Origin: Candidatus Uabimicrobium amorphum
Lineage (GTDB): Bacteria > Planctomycetota > Uabimicrobiia > Uabimicrobiales > Uabimicrobiaceae
Reading direction: 5' to 3'
Assembly: GCF_009002475.1 (NCBI RefSeq)
Contig: NZ_AP019860.1
Span: 1,364,001 to 1,428,000, forward strand
DNA length: 64,000 bases
The position numbers were made by a program, and so were the translations under genes. Of this stretch, positions 28,191 through 38,045 are shown piece by piece. Under the pieces are notes generated by a model that saw only the letters and a program-made list of their open reading frames with translations, made no database searches and was not told where the DNA came from. Position 1 is the first letter of the stretch. The number at the start of each line of letters is the position of its first letter.

Positions 28191-29489
28191 ATGCGTATAT
28201 TACTTACAACAATTCTATTGTTTTCTATTGCATATTGTGATGATTGGCTACAATGGCGTGGTTCTGAGGGGAACGGGATATCCACAGAAACAAGTATTAT
28301 GAATACTTGGCCCGAAGGAGGACTTCAAAAATTGTGGGAGTTTCCACTGGGAGAAGGTCTTTCAGGAGTCTCAGTTTCGGGTACAACGGCCATTACCATG
28401 TATGGTGATCCTCCAGGTGGTATTAAGAAAAAGAAACCAACAACACCACAACCGAAAAAGTCATATGGTGGCTATAATTTTGATATCCCTATTCATGAAC
28501 AAGAGGTCGACAAATACGAATACGTTGTTGCGATAAATATTGAAAAAGGTAAAGTACTTTGGAAAACAAAGATTAACGATCTCTACTACAATCAAATGGG
28601 CAACGGTCCACGAGCTACACCAGCAATTGATGGCAACAGGGTCTATACTGTGAGTGGTAAGGGAAATTTGTCTTGCTTAGATCTAAAGAGTGGCAAAATC
28701 ATTTGGCAAGTGAATATATTTAAACAATTCGCAAGTGATAATTTATTATTTGGAATTTCTTCTTCACCGATTATCTATAAGGAGTGGCTGATCTATCAAG
28801 TAGGGAAGGGGAAAAATTCAATAGCAGCTTTCGATAAAAAAACGGGTTCTGTTGCGTGGACAATGTCTGGGCAAGGTCCCTCTTACGCGACACCTGTGGT
28901 GGCAAATATCCTTGGGCAATCGCAAATTTTATTTTTTAACCAAGAGGGGATTGTCAGTATAAATCCACAAAAGCAGAGTTATATTTGGCGTTTTCCGTGG
29001 AAGACATTCCAACAAATTCATGCCGCGGCTCCTATTGTGTACAAAAATTATGTGTTTATTTCTTCTGGTTATCATACGGGGGCTGGACTTATAAAGCTAC
29101 AGAAGAGTAATCAGGGTATTCAGCCACAACTTTCGTGGAAAACTCCACGTATGAAGAATCATTTTTCTTCGTCTATTTTGTTAAAAGAGCACATTTATGG
29201 TTTCCACAATCGAATATTAAAATGTATGCATGCTGTCACGGGAAAAGAAAAGTGGCAGGCTAGAGGATTTAGCAAGGGATCTATGGTTGCTTTCGGAGAC
29301 AATCTCATTGTCCTTGGTGAGGATGGACGTTTGGGACTAGTTGCTGCCAACCCAGACAAGTATATATTAAAGCAGCAGTTCAATCCTTTTAACAGAAAGA
29401 CGACTTGTTGGACAACACCAAGTGTTGCAAATGGGAAACTATTCATACGTGATAAAAAATCGCTAATGTGTTTTTCCTTACGTAAGTAA
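28191..29489 (+). CDS. Secreted PQQ-type beta-propeller protein
   Basis: 432 residues with a signal peptide (MRILLTTILLFSIAYC) followed by DDWLQWRGSEGNGIS, a start common in planctomycete PQQ-like proteins. Propeller blades repeat the W-x-x-x-D/G pattern (GKVLWKTKI, GKIIWQVNI, GSVAWTMSG, GKEKWQARG). No catalytic Asp/Glu or disulfide ring of true quinoprotein dehydrogenases is clear, so a cofactor is not implied. A Lys/Pro-rich insert lies near residues 78-95. It follows the decarboxylase by 25 bases. Confidence 0.88.
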   Translation: MRILLTTILLFSIAYCDDWLQWRGSEGNGISTETSIMNTWPEGGLQKLWEFPLGEGLSGVSVSGTTAITMYGDPPGGIKKKKPTTPQPKKSYGGYNFDIPIHEQEVDKYEYVVAINIEKGKVLWKTKINDLYYNQMGNGPRATPAIDGNRVYTVSGKGNLSCLDLKSGKIIWQVNIFKQFASDNLLFGISSSPIIYKEWLIYQVGKGKNSIAAFDKKTGSVAWTMSGQGPSYATPVVANILGQSQILFFNQEGIVSINPQKQSYIWRFPWKTFQQIHAAAPIVYKNYVFISSGYHTGAGLIKLQKSNQGIQPQLSWKTPRMKNHFSSSILLKEHIYGFHNRILKCMHAVTGKEKWQARGFSKGSMVAFGDNLIVLGEDGRLGLVAANPDKYILKQQFNPFNRKTTCWTTPSVANGKLFIRDKKSLMCFSLRK

Positions 29490-29532
29490 ATACTAGACGA
29501 CAAGTCGAAAATACAAAAGAGAAAGGCTTTCA

Positions 29533-30504
29533 ATGAAACTATTACTGTGCTTTGTCTTGATCACATTATTTATTCAAGCCGAAAATATCAAGAGTTTATA
29601 CATTCGCGAATTGACGGTTAGTCAAAAAAAAGAAAATAGCAAAAACTGGGATTTGTTGGGGAAACCTGACATTCAAATGAAGTTTTTTGTGAAGATCAAA
29701 GGCGCTTGGCAACAAATATCTAAGAGTAAGGTATTTAAGAATACCCACACTTTAAAAGATAAGATGTTTAAACTAAGTGTAAAAGAAAAACAACAATTGC
29801 GTATTGATGTCAGTGATCACGACGCGGTAGACGGAAATGATTTTATTGGAAGCTACGAAGTTACCATTTTTCAGTATCAGGAAGACCAAGTATCTTTTGG
29901 TTCAGTTCAAAAATTTAACTTTGTCATCTCTGACCCCGAGGCAAAAAACTACCTTGCGAGTAAAGAAATGGAATCGTGGGAGAAGCGTTTACAGAAAAAG
30001 GAGCAAGAACTTCGCTCTCTAGAAAATAGGTTAAATTTCGAAAATTCGCAAGTTGCCAAAACAAACCGCCTTATTAAGCAATTAAAAGAAGACCTCGCGT
30101 ACTGGAAAAAAGAGTTTGAAAAAAAAGAGATAGAAAAAAACGAGTTACAGCAAAGATATTATATTTTGGAAGAGCGCTTAAAACAACAAAAGCAGTATGT
30201 TCCAAAAACGAAGCCACAGGAATTACCTGCATTTGTGCAATTTGATTTGGAAAAAGTGACGAAAGCGCTTGATGAAGTGGAAGAAGCGCTACAAAAAAAA
30301 TATAAATATTATTTAAAAAGTGCCAGAATTTCAATGGATTCCGCTCAATACTATTTTGATAATGTACAAAAAGCTCACCGAGGTAAGTTTAACGAAAAAC
30401 AGCCTAAATTTATGAGCATTGTCAATCGCCTGCATCGGTTGAATCAACAATTGAAGAAAGAAGAAAGTTTGCCAAAAGAAAACACAAAAGACCACAGAAA
30501 ATAG
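29533..30504 (+). CDS. Secreted C2-like domain plus coiled-coil protein
   Basis: 323 residues with signal peptide (MKLLLCFVLITLFIQA). Residues about 20-135 form a beta domain with NWDLLGKPDIQMKFFV, LRIDVSDHDAVDGNDFIGSYEV, which looks like a C2-type fold (WD..G.PD, D.D..D...IG). Residues about 140-220 are coiled coil, then a short helical tail. The same arrangement occurs in the larger protein at 47641-49557, so the two are paralogous in their N-terminal domain. Calcium or membrane binding is possible from the aspartates but is not shown. Operon with the PQQ and dehydrogenase genes. Confidence 0.65.
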   Translation: MKLLLCFVLITLFIQAENIKSLYIRELTVSQKKENSKNWDLLGKPDIQMKFFVKIKGAWQQISKSKVFKNTHTLKDKMFKLSVKEKQQLRIDVSDHDAVDGNDFIGSYEVTIFQYQEDQVSFGSVQKFNFVISDPEAKNYLASKEMESWEKRLQKKEQELRSLENRLNFENSQVAKTNRLIKQLKEDLAYWKKEFEKKEIEKNELQQRYYILEERLKQQKQYVPKTKPQELPAFVQFDLEKVTKALDEVEEALQKKYKYYLKSARISMDSAQYYFDNVQKAHRGKFNEKQPKFMSIVNRLHRLNQQLKKEESLPKENTKDHRK

Positions 30505-30507
30505 GAG

Positions 30508-31401
30508 ATGATGGTGAATATGGAAAATCAAAAAATTGGTTTTATTGGACTGGGTATTATGGGAGCACAAATGGCCTCTCATCTCCGTAATGCCGGTCAC
30601 TCTTTACACGTTTACACACGCAGCAAGCCAAAAGCCGCGCATTTAATTTCCATGGGAGCGAAGTGGTGTGATTCTCCAAAAGAAATAGCCCAGGAATGCG
30701 ATGTTATTTTTACGATTGTCGGTTTTCCCGACGATGTTCGCGAAGTGTATTTGGGAGAAAACGGATTGGTTGCAAACGCAAAGAGCAATAGCATTCTCTG
30801 TGATATGACAACAAGCGAACCATCATTGGCAATAGAAATAGCGGAGCAAGCCGCGCAAAGGCAAATCGAAACCCTAGATGCGCCGGTTAGCGGTGGAGAT
30901 ACCGGAGCAAAGAACGCTTCCTTATCTATTATGGTCGGAGGGTATAAGGAAACCTTTGATCGCATACTACCGCTTTTTCAACTAATGGGAAAAAATATCG
31001 TGTATCAAGGTAAATCTGGCAGCGGTCAACATTGTAAGATGTGTAACCAAATAGCCATTGCGGGGACAATGATGGGAATGATTGAAGCATTACGTTATGC
31101 AAAACAATACGGACTTTGCCAAAAAGAGCTACTCGCATCCATTAGCAAGGGAGCTGCTGGCAGTTGGAGTTTGGACAATCTTGCACCGCGTATCATTGCC
31201 AAAGATAGCTCTCCTGGATTTTTGATCAAACATTTTCTTAAAGATATGCAAATCGCAGCCAAAGAATCTCAAAGTATAAATATGAGCGTCCCGGTCTTAT
31301 CAAAAACGATTGAGTATTACGAAAAAGCCGCTAAGTCAGGTGGAGAAGACATGGGAACACAAGGCCTATATATGCTGTGGGAAGAAAATCCCCATTGGTG
31401 A
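30508..31401 (+). CDS. 3-hydroxyisobutyrate dehydrogenase-family oxidoreductase
   Basis: 297 residues from the first ATG; GTG at 30514 or ATG at 30520 (giving MENQKIGFIG) are equally plausible given AGGAG at 30503-30507. The N-terminus GFIGLGIMGAQMASHL is the NAD(P) loop of beta-hydroxyacid dehydrogenases, followed by the substrate motif DAPVSGGDTGAKNASLSIMVGG and KMCNQIAIAG with the catalytic lysine. Family members reduce semialdehydes such as tartronate, succinic or methylmalonate semialdehyde. Its stop abuts that of the convergent oxygenase with no gap. Confidence 0.88.
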   Translation: MMVNMENQKIGFIGLGIMGAQMASHLRNAGHSLHVYTRSKPKAAHLISMGAKWCDSPKEIAQECDVIFTIVGFPDDVREVYLGENGLVANAKSNSILCDMTTSEPSLAIEIAEQAAQRQIETLDAPVSGGDTGAKNASLSIMVGGYKETFDRILPLFQLMGKNIVYQGKSGSGQHCKMCNQIAIAGTMMGMIEALRYAKQYGLCQKELLASISKGAAGSWSLDNLAPRIIAKDSSPGFLIKHFLKDMQIAAKESQSINMSVPVLSKTIEYYEKAAKSGGEDMGTQGLYMLWEENPHW

Positions 31402-31971
31402 TTACTCACTGCTATACATGACATCAGAGCGCAGTACGTATTTTTTTCCTGAAACGACTGTAGTCCCTTCGTGAATAATGGCATGTTTAAAAAATAAGGC
31501 CATCCCCGCCTTAGGTTTTATGACAACATCCTCTTGTCCGATTAGCAAAGGGAAAAAGAATTTGGTTTCTCCGCCTTCACAATCGTCGTTTAGATATACC
31601 ATGAACGTAAAAAAACTGCGCTCACCGTTTTCTCTCTGGTAGTATCCATCGCCGTGAGGAGCAAATCGTTGCCCAGGCTCGTAACGATAAAAACGAAAAC
31701 GTTCGTTTAGACCTAGAGCATCTCTTCCTTTACATTTTTGAGGGAGAAAAGTCTGTACGCGCTGCCACAACTTATCCGCCATTTTCTCATTATCAAACAT
31801 GACACGCGTGTTATTGCGAATTCCGGGACTCATAATAGGTCCCGCAGCGGTTGTAATCGGTGCATCCGCAAATCCAATATTTTCCGTGTAATCAATATAT
31901 TTTTGACATTCCTCTGGTGATAAAACATCCGTAACTGTAAATATATCTTCCGTAAATTCGGTTTTTTGCAT
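31402..31971 (-). CDS. Prolyl 4-hydroxylase-like 2OG-Fe(II) oxygenase
   Basis: About 189 residues from the ATG at 31971 (MQKTEFTEDIFTVTD); an ATG 24 bases upstream lacks a better ribosome site. The core FRFYRYEPGQRFAPHGDGYY gives the HxD iron ligands, HAIIHEGTTV the distal histidine and KYVLRSDVMY the arginine/lysine that binds 2-oxoglutarate. The family hydroxylates prolyl or other side chains using oxygen and 2-oxoglutarate. Length suits a stand-alone catalytic domain. The protein target is unknown. Single gene. Confidence 0.88.
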   Translation of the reverse strand: MQKTEFTEDIFTVTDVLSPEECQKYIDYTENIGFADAPITTAAGPIMSPGIRNNTRVMFDNEKMADKLWQRVQTFLPQKCKGRDALGLNERFRFYRYEPGQRFAPHGDGYYQRENGERSFFTFMVYLNDDCEGGETKFFFPLLIGQEDVVIKPKAGMALFFKHAIIHEGTTVVSGKKYVLRSDVMYSSE

Positions 31972-32085
31972 GACGTTTCTTTCTAAAAAAAACATACCAA
32001 TTTATTATTTGTTTTGCTATGATGACCCGCCCGATAGTTTACTTCAAACAATTATACCATAGAATTAGATGACAAAGAGGAAGAA

Positions 32086-32688
32086 ATGTTAGAAGAGTTT
32101 ATTGGTTATGCTGCGTCTATACTAGTCGCTGTTTCTTTGATGATGAGTTCTATTTTAAAACTACGTATTATTAATTTAGTTGGGGCGATAACCTTTGTGG
32201 TTTATGGCTTAATGCTACCGGCATACCCCGTCGCTTTTGTCAATTTCTTAATCGTGTGCATCAATGTCTACTATCTTGTGCAAGTTTTATTTGCGAAAGA
32301 ATATTTTTACATTCTCAACACCACATATACGGAGCAATACACTCAACATTTTCTAAATTTTCACTCCGAAGACATCCAAAAATTCTATCCGCAACTTTCT
32401 TTAGACAAGGAAAAAGATTACCTTAGTTTCTTTGTATTGCGCAATACTGTACCAGCAGGGCTCATTTTGTTAGAGGAACACCAAGACAGACTACACGTTA
32501 TTCTCGATTATGTCGTACCGCAATACCGTGATTTCAAGATAGGACATTTTTTTTACAACAAAAATTGTTTTACAAAAGAGCTGATTACTTCCTCATGCCA
32601 AGGAGATTGGCATCAAATTTATCTAGAAAAAATGGGTTTTAACAAAGAAGATGATCTATACGTTTTGCATTTAAACTCTGGGGATTGA
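32086..32688 (+). CDS. YgjV-like membrane domain joined to a GNAT-like domain
   Basis: 200 residues. Residues 1-75 hold about three hydrophobic helices (EFIGYAASILVAVSLMMSS, LVGAITFVVYGLMLP, PVAFVNFLIVCINVYYLVQ), a pattern like the YgjV family. From about residue 100 the chain turns soluble, with VVPQYRDFKIGHFFY and YLEKMGFNKED, which recall motif A and the C-terminal GF of GNAT acetyltransferases. The usual acetyl-CoA loop RGxGxG is reduced, so activity is uncertain. Single gene between convergent neighbours; ATG with GAGGAAG six bases upstream. Confidence 0.6.
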   Translation: MLEEFIGYAASILVAVSLMMSSILKLRIINLVGAITFVVYGLMLPAYPVAFVNFLIVCINVYYLVQVLFAKEYFYILNTTYTEQYTQHFLNFHSEDIQKFYPQLSLDKEKDYLSFFVLRNTVPAGLILLEEHQDRLHVILDYVVPQYRDFKIGHFFYNKNCFTKELITSSCQGDWHQIYLEKMGFNKEDDLYVLHLNSGD

Positions 32689-32701
32689 TTTGAGACTTCC
32701 C

Positions 32702-34897
32702 TTAGTACTTAACAAGTTTGACTTTAAAAATTCGAAGAATCTTTTGACGGTTTTCATAATTTTTAGCCTCTCTCAAATTCAAGAGCTTGTTGTTTAACAT
32801 TTTCTTCGTTTCTCTATTTTTAATTAAATAATCACTTCTTAGCGCTTCAGGCATTGAAAAATAAAAGTAATTGAATAAGAAACTTTCTCTTTCATTTATA
32901 TTAAAAGCTAAGAATGAAAAATTGTTAATAATTTGTGTCTTGTTGTAATTTGAGAAGTCCAGTTTCCAATCTTTAGCTTGCATTTTCTCCATGTTAAGAG
33001 ACCCAGATTTTTTTGTATATATACGATTTAAAAGTTCAGGTGAAATTTTAGGGTAGTCATTAACAAAAGAAGTCATTTTTCTATACCATTCAAACCAAGA
33101 TTCAAGATAGATAGAATTGCTATTATTCATTTCTAAAGCTTTTTCCAAAAAAAACTTCCATTGAAAAAGATAATCGGCCCGGTTTGTCGGATTTCTGTCT
33201 TCTCGTCGAAGTTCCTGATACGCTTTAGCCAAAAGGTAGTAATGTTTAGAAGTACTAAAATTGTTATTGACTAGAGATTTCAAAAAATTTATGTTTTCTT
33301 TTAAGAAGGCAACTTTGTCTTTTCTCCGAAAAATATTTCCTGGATTTACATATCGAAAATAAGCCAAAAGAAGACTTTTTTCACGCGATCTAGTCAACTG
33401 GTACCTTGTTTTTCTATTAATGAATAACTTTACTAAATCTTGATCTCTTTTAACACTTTCATCATCTATTTGGAGTGCACAAAGGTTAGATAAAAATTTT
33501 TTTTCACAAAAAGGATGCAGAGAATGTTCTATTCCAGCCTTTTTGTACAAAAAATAAAATTTTTGTAATTCTTGGCTTGCAAAGCTACCTCTATTCTTTT
33601 TCAAAACATTGTCAAATAATTCGAAAAGTTTGCTAACTAAAAACCTATTATCATGTAATAAAACACTGTTATCACCTCGTAAAAAAGGCGATTTAAGTGT
33701 AGATGCTAACATTTTGCTCATAAACGTGTAGATATTTTTTTTATCTACTTTTTTGTACCATTGCGAATCAATATTATAAAGAAAAAGAATTTCCTCACTC
33801 ATTTTTTCTACAGAAATGTATTTTTTCGAGTTGATACTTAAAACCTTTTCCTTATAAATATTTCTTAGGTTATTTAAGTCATCTTGTAATATCTTTACTT
33901 GATTATCTTTTTGATTTTTTTCTTTATAAATATTGTTGATTTCAAGTAAGAAAAATATACATAAAATAGTGCTAAAAGATGAATATAGAATAAAGTAAGA
34001 TTTTGATTTATTTACCTGAGAAACTTTTTTTAATTTGTTTCTATTCTTTGGTTTAGCCAAATTACTTTTCGAAACTATCTTATCAAGCATTGTCAACATT
34101 TTTTGTGTAGATTCGATTCTTTCTTTAGGATTTTTTTTTAACGCTTTATCTATTAAATCTGAAATAGCCGAGGTGACTGAATTATTTTCCTGGAGTATGG
34201 AAGTCAAAGCAGGTGGGTTATAGTTGTAAACTTTATCTATACTTTGTACTATACCACCAGCATAAAAAGGTGAATATTTTTGCCACGAAAAAAATTGATA
34301 GAATATAATTCCTAAAGAAAAAACATCTATATTATTCACCGAATTTTCGCCGTCGATTTGTTCTGGACTAACATAGCATGGGGTACCAATAATACTTCCT
34401 GTGTTTGTTATTGTTGGAAGTTCTCCGTTTGTGGACCTTGCAATTCCAAGATCTAAAATTTTAGGTGTTAGATTTCTTTGCAAGATAATGTTTTCTGGCT
34501 TTAAGTCTCTATGTATAATTCCATTATTGTTCAAAGCGACAACAGCACTACAAATATCTCTTACAATTTGTAGTTGTTGGCTAAAACTAATAGACCATGA
34601 ATTATTGCTAATAAAGTCTTTTAGAGATATACCCTCAACATATTCCATAACAATAAAATACTTTTTATTAACTTTGAAAAGATTTTGTCCTTTTACAATA
34701 CAAGGGTGATCTATACTAGTCATAAATTGATATTCGCGTTTTATACGCTCTTGTAAATCCAGATCTTCATTAGCATTACATTCTTTAATTGCAACTTGTG
34801 TATTTGTTTTTGTGTCCAGCGCAAGATAAACAGTGCCCATTCCTCCTCTACCAATTTCCTGTTTTAATTGATAACGATTTTTTAAGAGAGTTTGCAT
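32702..34897 (-). CDS. Ser/Thr protein kinase with membrane anchor and large C-terminal region
   Basis: 731 residues. The kinase domain (about 8-275) has GRGGMGTVYLA, K38, HRD at 129-131, a DLG in place of DFG at 149-151, and the SPE variant of APE. All catalytic residues are kept, so it should be active. One hydrophobic segment (about 302-322) is followed by a 400-residue helical, aromatic- and Asn-rich region with no recognised domain. ATG has AAGGG seven bases upstream. The gene is visibly more AT-rich and Asn/Lys-rich than the metabolic genes around it. Confidence 0.9.
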   Translation of the reverse strand: MQTLLKNRYQLKQEIGRGGMGTVYLALDTKTNTQVAIKECNANEDLDLQERIKREYQFMTSIDHPCIVKGQNLFKVNKKYFIVMEYVEGISLKDFISNNSWSISFSQQLQIVRDICSAVVALNNNGIIHRDLKPENIILQRNLTPKILDLGIARSTNGELPTITNTGSIIGTPCYVSPEQIDGENSVNNIDVFSLGIIFYQFFSWQKYSPFYAGGIVQSIDKVYNYNPPALTSILQENNSVTSAISDLIDKALKKNPKERIESTQKMLTMLDKIVSKSNLAKPKNRNKLKKVSQVNKSKSYFILYSSFSTILCIFFLLEINNIYKEKNQKDNQVKILQDDLNNLRNIYKEKVLSINSKKYISVEKMSEEILFLYNIDSQWYKKVDKKNIYTFMSKMLASTLKSPFLRGDNSVLLHDNRFLVSKLFELFDNVLKKNRGSFASQELQKFYFLYKKAGIEHSLHPFCEKKFLSNLCALQIDDESVKRDQDLVKLFINRKTRYQLTRSREKSLLLAYFRYVNPGNIFRRKDKVAFLKENINFLKSLVNNNFSTSKHYYLLAKAYQELRREDRNPTNRADYLFQWKFFLEKALEMNNSNSIYLESWFEWYRKMTSFVNDYPKISPELLNRIYTKKSGSLNMEKMQAKDWKLDFSNYNKTQIINNFSFLAFNINERESFLFNYFYFSMPEALRSDYLIKNRETKKMLNNKLLNLREAKNYENRQKILRIFKVKLVKY

Positions 34898-34945
34898 TAT
34901 TTACCCTTTCTACATTACTACTAGACAAGACAATTTTATAACATA

Positions 34946-34984
34946 TAGAAGGCTTTATATCGCAAAACAACACAAAGCCTTCTA
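34946..34984 (-). terminator. Hairpin downstream of the DUF3754 gene
   Basis: Perfect 11-bp arms TAGAAGGCTTT and AAAGCCTTCTA with a 17-base loop, about ten bases after the minus-strand DUF3754 stop codon, followed on that strand by an A/T-rich stretch. Probable terminator. Confidence 0.6.
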
Positions 34985-34993
34985 CACTCACAA

Positions 34994-36265
34994 TTACTCG
35001 TTATATTGGAAATAATTATCCCAAATATAATCCAATTTCTTACATGCCTCTTCTACGGCAATCGCTTGATAAATAGTCTTTCCTTCTATTTCGCTTGTTG
35101 TGCAAAGTTCTAATTCCACAAGTTTACGCAATGCGTCGTCTATCTCAAAATCGATACGCGTTTTGTGTTTTGTTTCGAACCATTTTTCAATGGAATCATC
35201 TATTTGTTCTTCTGTTAGTCCTTGCGGATTTTGTAGTAAAAAGAAGTAGCTTAAGATCACTTCTTTGCATTCTTCCTCTTCTGCCGAATCGACCAAGTGA
35301 TGAAAAACTCCGGCATTGTTGTCTAGGTTCTTGAAATACAGATTTTCCGACAGGGTTTTCATAAACTCTATTTTTCGCGAACGATACTTCACCCATTGAC
35401 GCCAAGCATAGGCGAAAATACCAATTAACGCTGTTCCTCCAGCGATCAAAATGGCCGCTTGTTGTGAGTCTATTTCGGATAAGTTTCCTGTTGTCAACAA
35501 TATATACATGATCGTAAAGATAATCGGCAAAGCGTAAAGAACAGATCCCCCTTTTGCCAATACGACAAACAAACCACCAAGGACAGCAGGAACTCCTAAG
35601 AAAAGTTTGTCTTTCAAACGCATGCGTACTTTGGTGTTGGGGAAAAGCATCTCCATATCCGCCTTGGGAATGTTACGGAACAGTTTTACTACCATGGTTC
35701 CTGGTGTAAACATGATGCCGTCTCTATCCTCTTTTGCAATGTGTTTTTCTTCGCGGAATTTTATTAACATTGCTATGCGTTTGTATGTGGGAACTTCGAT
35801 GGTTTTTTTCTTAAAATTCCAGGTGCGAATGACCACTTTGTTGGTAACATCACCACGGCAAAATAGTAAACATTTATCGAACTGAGCAAAGTCTACAAAG
35901 AGACTTATCTTGAAAAGAGATTCCCTAACAAGAGCTTCGTGCAGTTCCTCTTCTGAAATCTGTCGATAATTGGCATTGTTTAAAATTTCACTAAAAACTT
36001 CTTCTAGCTCGTCTTCGGACTGCTTTAGCTCTTCAGGAGTATATTTACGGAATTTTCTGGTGTCGATGTCGGGATTAAAGGGATAATAACATTGCTTCAT
36101 TTTTTCTAACTTTTCGTGAAACTTGAAGTGATATACACTTTCAAGGATACGGCAAAATCTTTTAAAATCTCTTTGACTTTCTACCGTTAAGTCTTTAGAT
36201 ATCATATTGACTAATTCGAATTTTTGATAAGGAATAAACCTTTCTCGATCATCGTATACCGCCAT
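34994..36265 (-). CDS. DUF3754 (TMEM143-like) membrane protein
   Basis: About 423 residues from the ATG at 36265, chosen because GAGG lies about six bases upstream and because DDRERFIPYQKFELVNMIS is where the family similarity begins. Further family features are FKRFCRILESVYHFKFHEKLE, YYPFNPDIDT and AMLIKFREEKHI. Two or three hydrophobic helices lie near residues 235-300. The C-terminal part is soluble and resembles a winged-helix. The bacterial members and mitochondrial TMEM143 have no settled function. Single gene. Confidence 0.8.
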   Translation of the reverse strand: MAVYDDRERFIPYQKFELVNMISKDLTVESQRDFKRFCRILESVYHFKFHEKLEKMKQCYYPFNPDIDTRKFRKYTPEELKQSEDELEEVFSEILNNANYRQISEEELHEALVRESLFKISLFVDFAQFDKCLLFCRGDVTNKVVIRTWNFKKKTIEVPTYKRIAMLIKFREEKHIAKEDRDGIMFTPGTMVVKLFRNIPKADMEMLFPNTKVRMRLKDKLFLGVPAVLGGLFVVLAKGGSVLYALPIIFTIMYILLTTGNLSEIDSQQAAILIAGGTALIGIFAYAWRQWVKYRSRKIEFMKTLSENLYFKNLDNNAGVFHHLVDSAEEEECKEVILSYFFLLQNPQGLTEEQIDDSIEKWFETKHKTRIDFEIDDALRKLVELELCTTSEIEGKTIYQAIAVEEACKKLDYIWDNYFQYNE

Positions 36266-36400
36266 GTTATACCTCTCATAAATGTTGTAAAAAACAGTTT
36301 GTACTGGCATGCTGTATTTATGGACATGCCGTGTTTACACAGGTATCATATTATATAAAAAGAAAACAACGGGCAATCTTTTTTTACTAGGAGATAAAGA

Positions 36401-37801
36401 ATGCACAACGTGATTAAAATCCTCGTACTGGTCGTATTTTTATTTGGATGTTCAGGAGGCTATAAACAACAGCCTGTTGTCAAAAAAATCGCTGTTGCAC
36501 AGGACTACGCACAGTTATATTGTGGTACAAGTCGCGTCGCTTTAACCCCATACAAAAACACCTACATGGCGGGATATGCTCCAGGAAATCGCATTGCCTC
36601 TGGAACATATTACGATGAAAAACGTGAGCTATATCACCATTTGTACAGCCGTGCCGTACTTTTACATAACAACGCGCAAATTGCGTCTAACAAAAAATAC
36701 ATTGCCTATGTGTCCGTGGACCTACTTATTTTAACAGACGCTTTGACAAAAAAAGTTCGCGAGCAAGTCGGTCCTGAAATCGTGGTGAATTTATGTGCCA
36801 CACATCCGCATTCGGCAATCGGTGGATATTGGTGTTGTACTTTACCATCTATTGCAATGGGCTCTTTTGATGCCGAAAATTTAGAATACCTGGCACAAAA
36901 AATCTCCCAGAGTATTCTCACCGCAAAAAAGAACATGCAACCAGCGAAGATTGGCATTACCCATGCGCAACTACAAAACACCACAAAAAATAGAAGACGT
37001 AAAAACGACCCTGTGGACACAAGGCTGACGTTGATCCATGTTAAAGACCAGAATGATAAAATAATGGCGGATATGGTGTGGTTTGCCGGACACCCAATAC
37101 TCATGCCTCCTGAATTATGGAAGTACTCTTCTGACTTTCCTGGGGCTTTTGCACGTATTTTAGAAAAAGAGCAAGATCCATCTTATGTGGCGTTGTTTTT
37201 TCAAGGAGGGCTAGGAGATGTCACGACCAGACCCCCTGCAAAATATTGGAAACATATCAGTGGACGTGTACCACAGCGTATGGAAAAAATTGAAATCATG
37301 GGAAAACTTATTTCCGACAAGGTAAAGGAAATACGCAGTACAGTACAAACGTCTCCCGTGGTTCGTTTACAACACCATTCGCCCAAGTTTATTTTGGGCA
37401 ATGTCAATGTCAATGCCATTCCTGACTTTCTCATACCTCTTGAAATTGTAGGAAGAGTTTGGGTAGACTGGGGATATATGCCTGAGGAATCTCATTTAGA
37501 AATTAGTACAATCGATAACACATTGCACCAAACAGCTATTGCAAACTTTCCCTTCGAAATTTCATCTACATTGACCATTGATCTACGTAAGAAGTTGGAA
37601 AGGCACTATGATGTGGGAATTGTGACTTCTTTGAGTAATAGCTGGTACAGTTATCTCATGCACTCCTATAGTGCGATGTGGCCACCATCAGGCCCCGAAT
37701 ATATTGAAAGTTTTTTTGATCCCGGCTACGGCGAATGCGTCATGGATTACGCGTATAGTGTTGCTGTTGAGATGAAAAACAGTTCCATGGAGAGAAAATG
37801 A
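36401..37801 (+). CDS. Neutral/alkaline ceramidase-like lipoprotein
   Basis: 466 residues with a lipoprotein signal (VFLFGC, lipobox cysteine C17), so it should be anchored in a membrane outside the cytoplasm. The mature part starts with LYCGTSRVALTPYKNTYMAGYAPG, and CATHPHSAIGGYW matches the zinc-binding THTHSGPGG loop of neutral ceramidase; FAGHPILMPPE and the FQGGLGDV segment fit later metal-site motifs. Bacterial members cleave N-acyl bonds of ceramides, but most planctomycete relatives are untested and the loop here deviates. Single gene. Confidence 0.78.
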   Translation: MHNVIKILVLVVFLFGCSGGYKQQPVVKKIAVAQDYAQLYCGTSRVALTPYKNTYMAGYAPGNRIASGTYYDEKRELYHHLYSRAVLLHNNAQIASNKKYIAYVSVDLLILTDALTKKVREQVGPEIVVNLCATHPHSAIGGYWCCTLPSIAMGSFDAENLEYLAQKISQSILTAKKNMQPAKIGITHAQLQNTTKNRRRKNDPVDTRLTLIHVKDQNDKIMADMVWFAGHPILMPPELWKYSSDFPGAFARILEKEQDPSYVALFFQGGLGDVTTRPPAKYWKHISGRVPQRMEKIEIMGKLISDKVKEIRSTVQTSPVVRLQHHSPKFILGNVNVNAIPDFLIPLEIVGRVWVDWGYMPEESHLEISTIDNTLHQTAIANFPFEISSTLTIDLRKKLERHYDVGIVTSLSNSWYSYLMHSYSAMWPPSGPEYIESFFDPGYGECVMDYAYSVAVEMKNSSMERK

Positions 37802-37904
37802 TTTTTATAAAATATCTAACGAAAAGCTTTTAATAAAAAAAGTAGTTTTTGGGTATTTTCAGAACGCGATTTGAAGAATATAATCATCATAAATCATTTT
37901 GATT

Positions 37905-37933
37905 TTGACTAAAGTTCTCATAACTAATAAAAT
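37905..37933 (+). promoter_or_regulatory. Sigma-70-type promoter for the DUF2225 operon
   Basis: TTGACT, a 17-base spacer and TAAAAT, about 113 bases before the ATG at 38046. A short palindrome GGCAAAAATTTGCC lies just downstream at 37936-37949, at the expected transcription start, and could be an operator. Confidence 0.65.
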
Positions 37934-38045
37934 AGGGCAAAAATTTGCCGTTTCAGGTTGTTTTTTGCTCTACGAAAAACCAAATTCCACAAATACCTAT
38001 TGAGTTCTCCTCACTAATGATCGCTGATACTAGGAGTTAGAAAAA

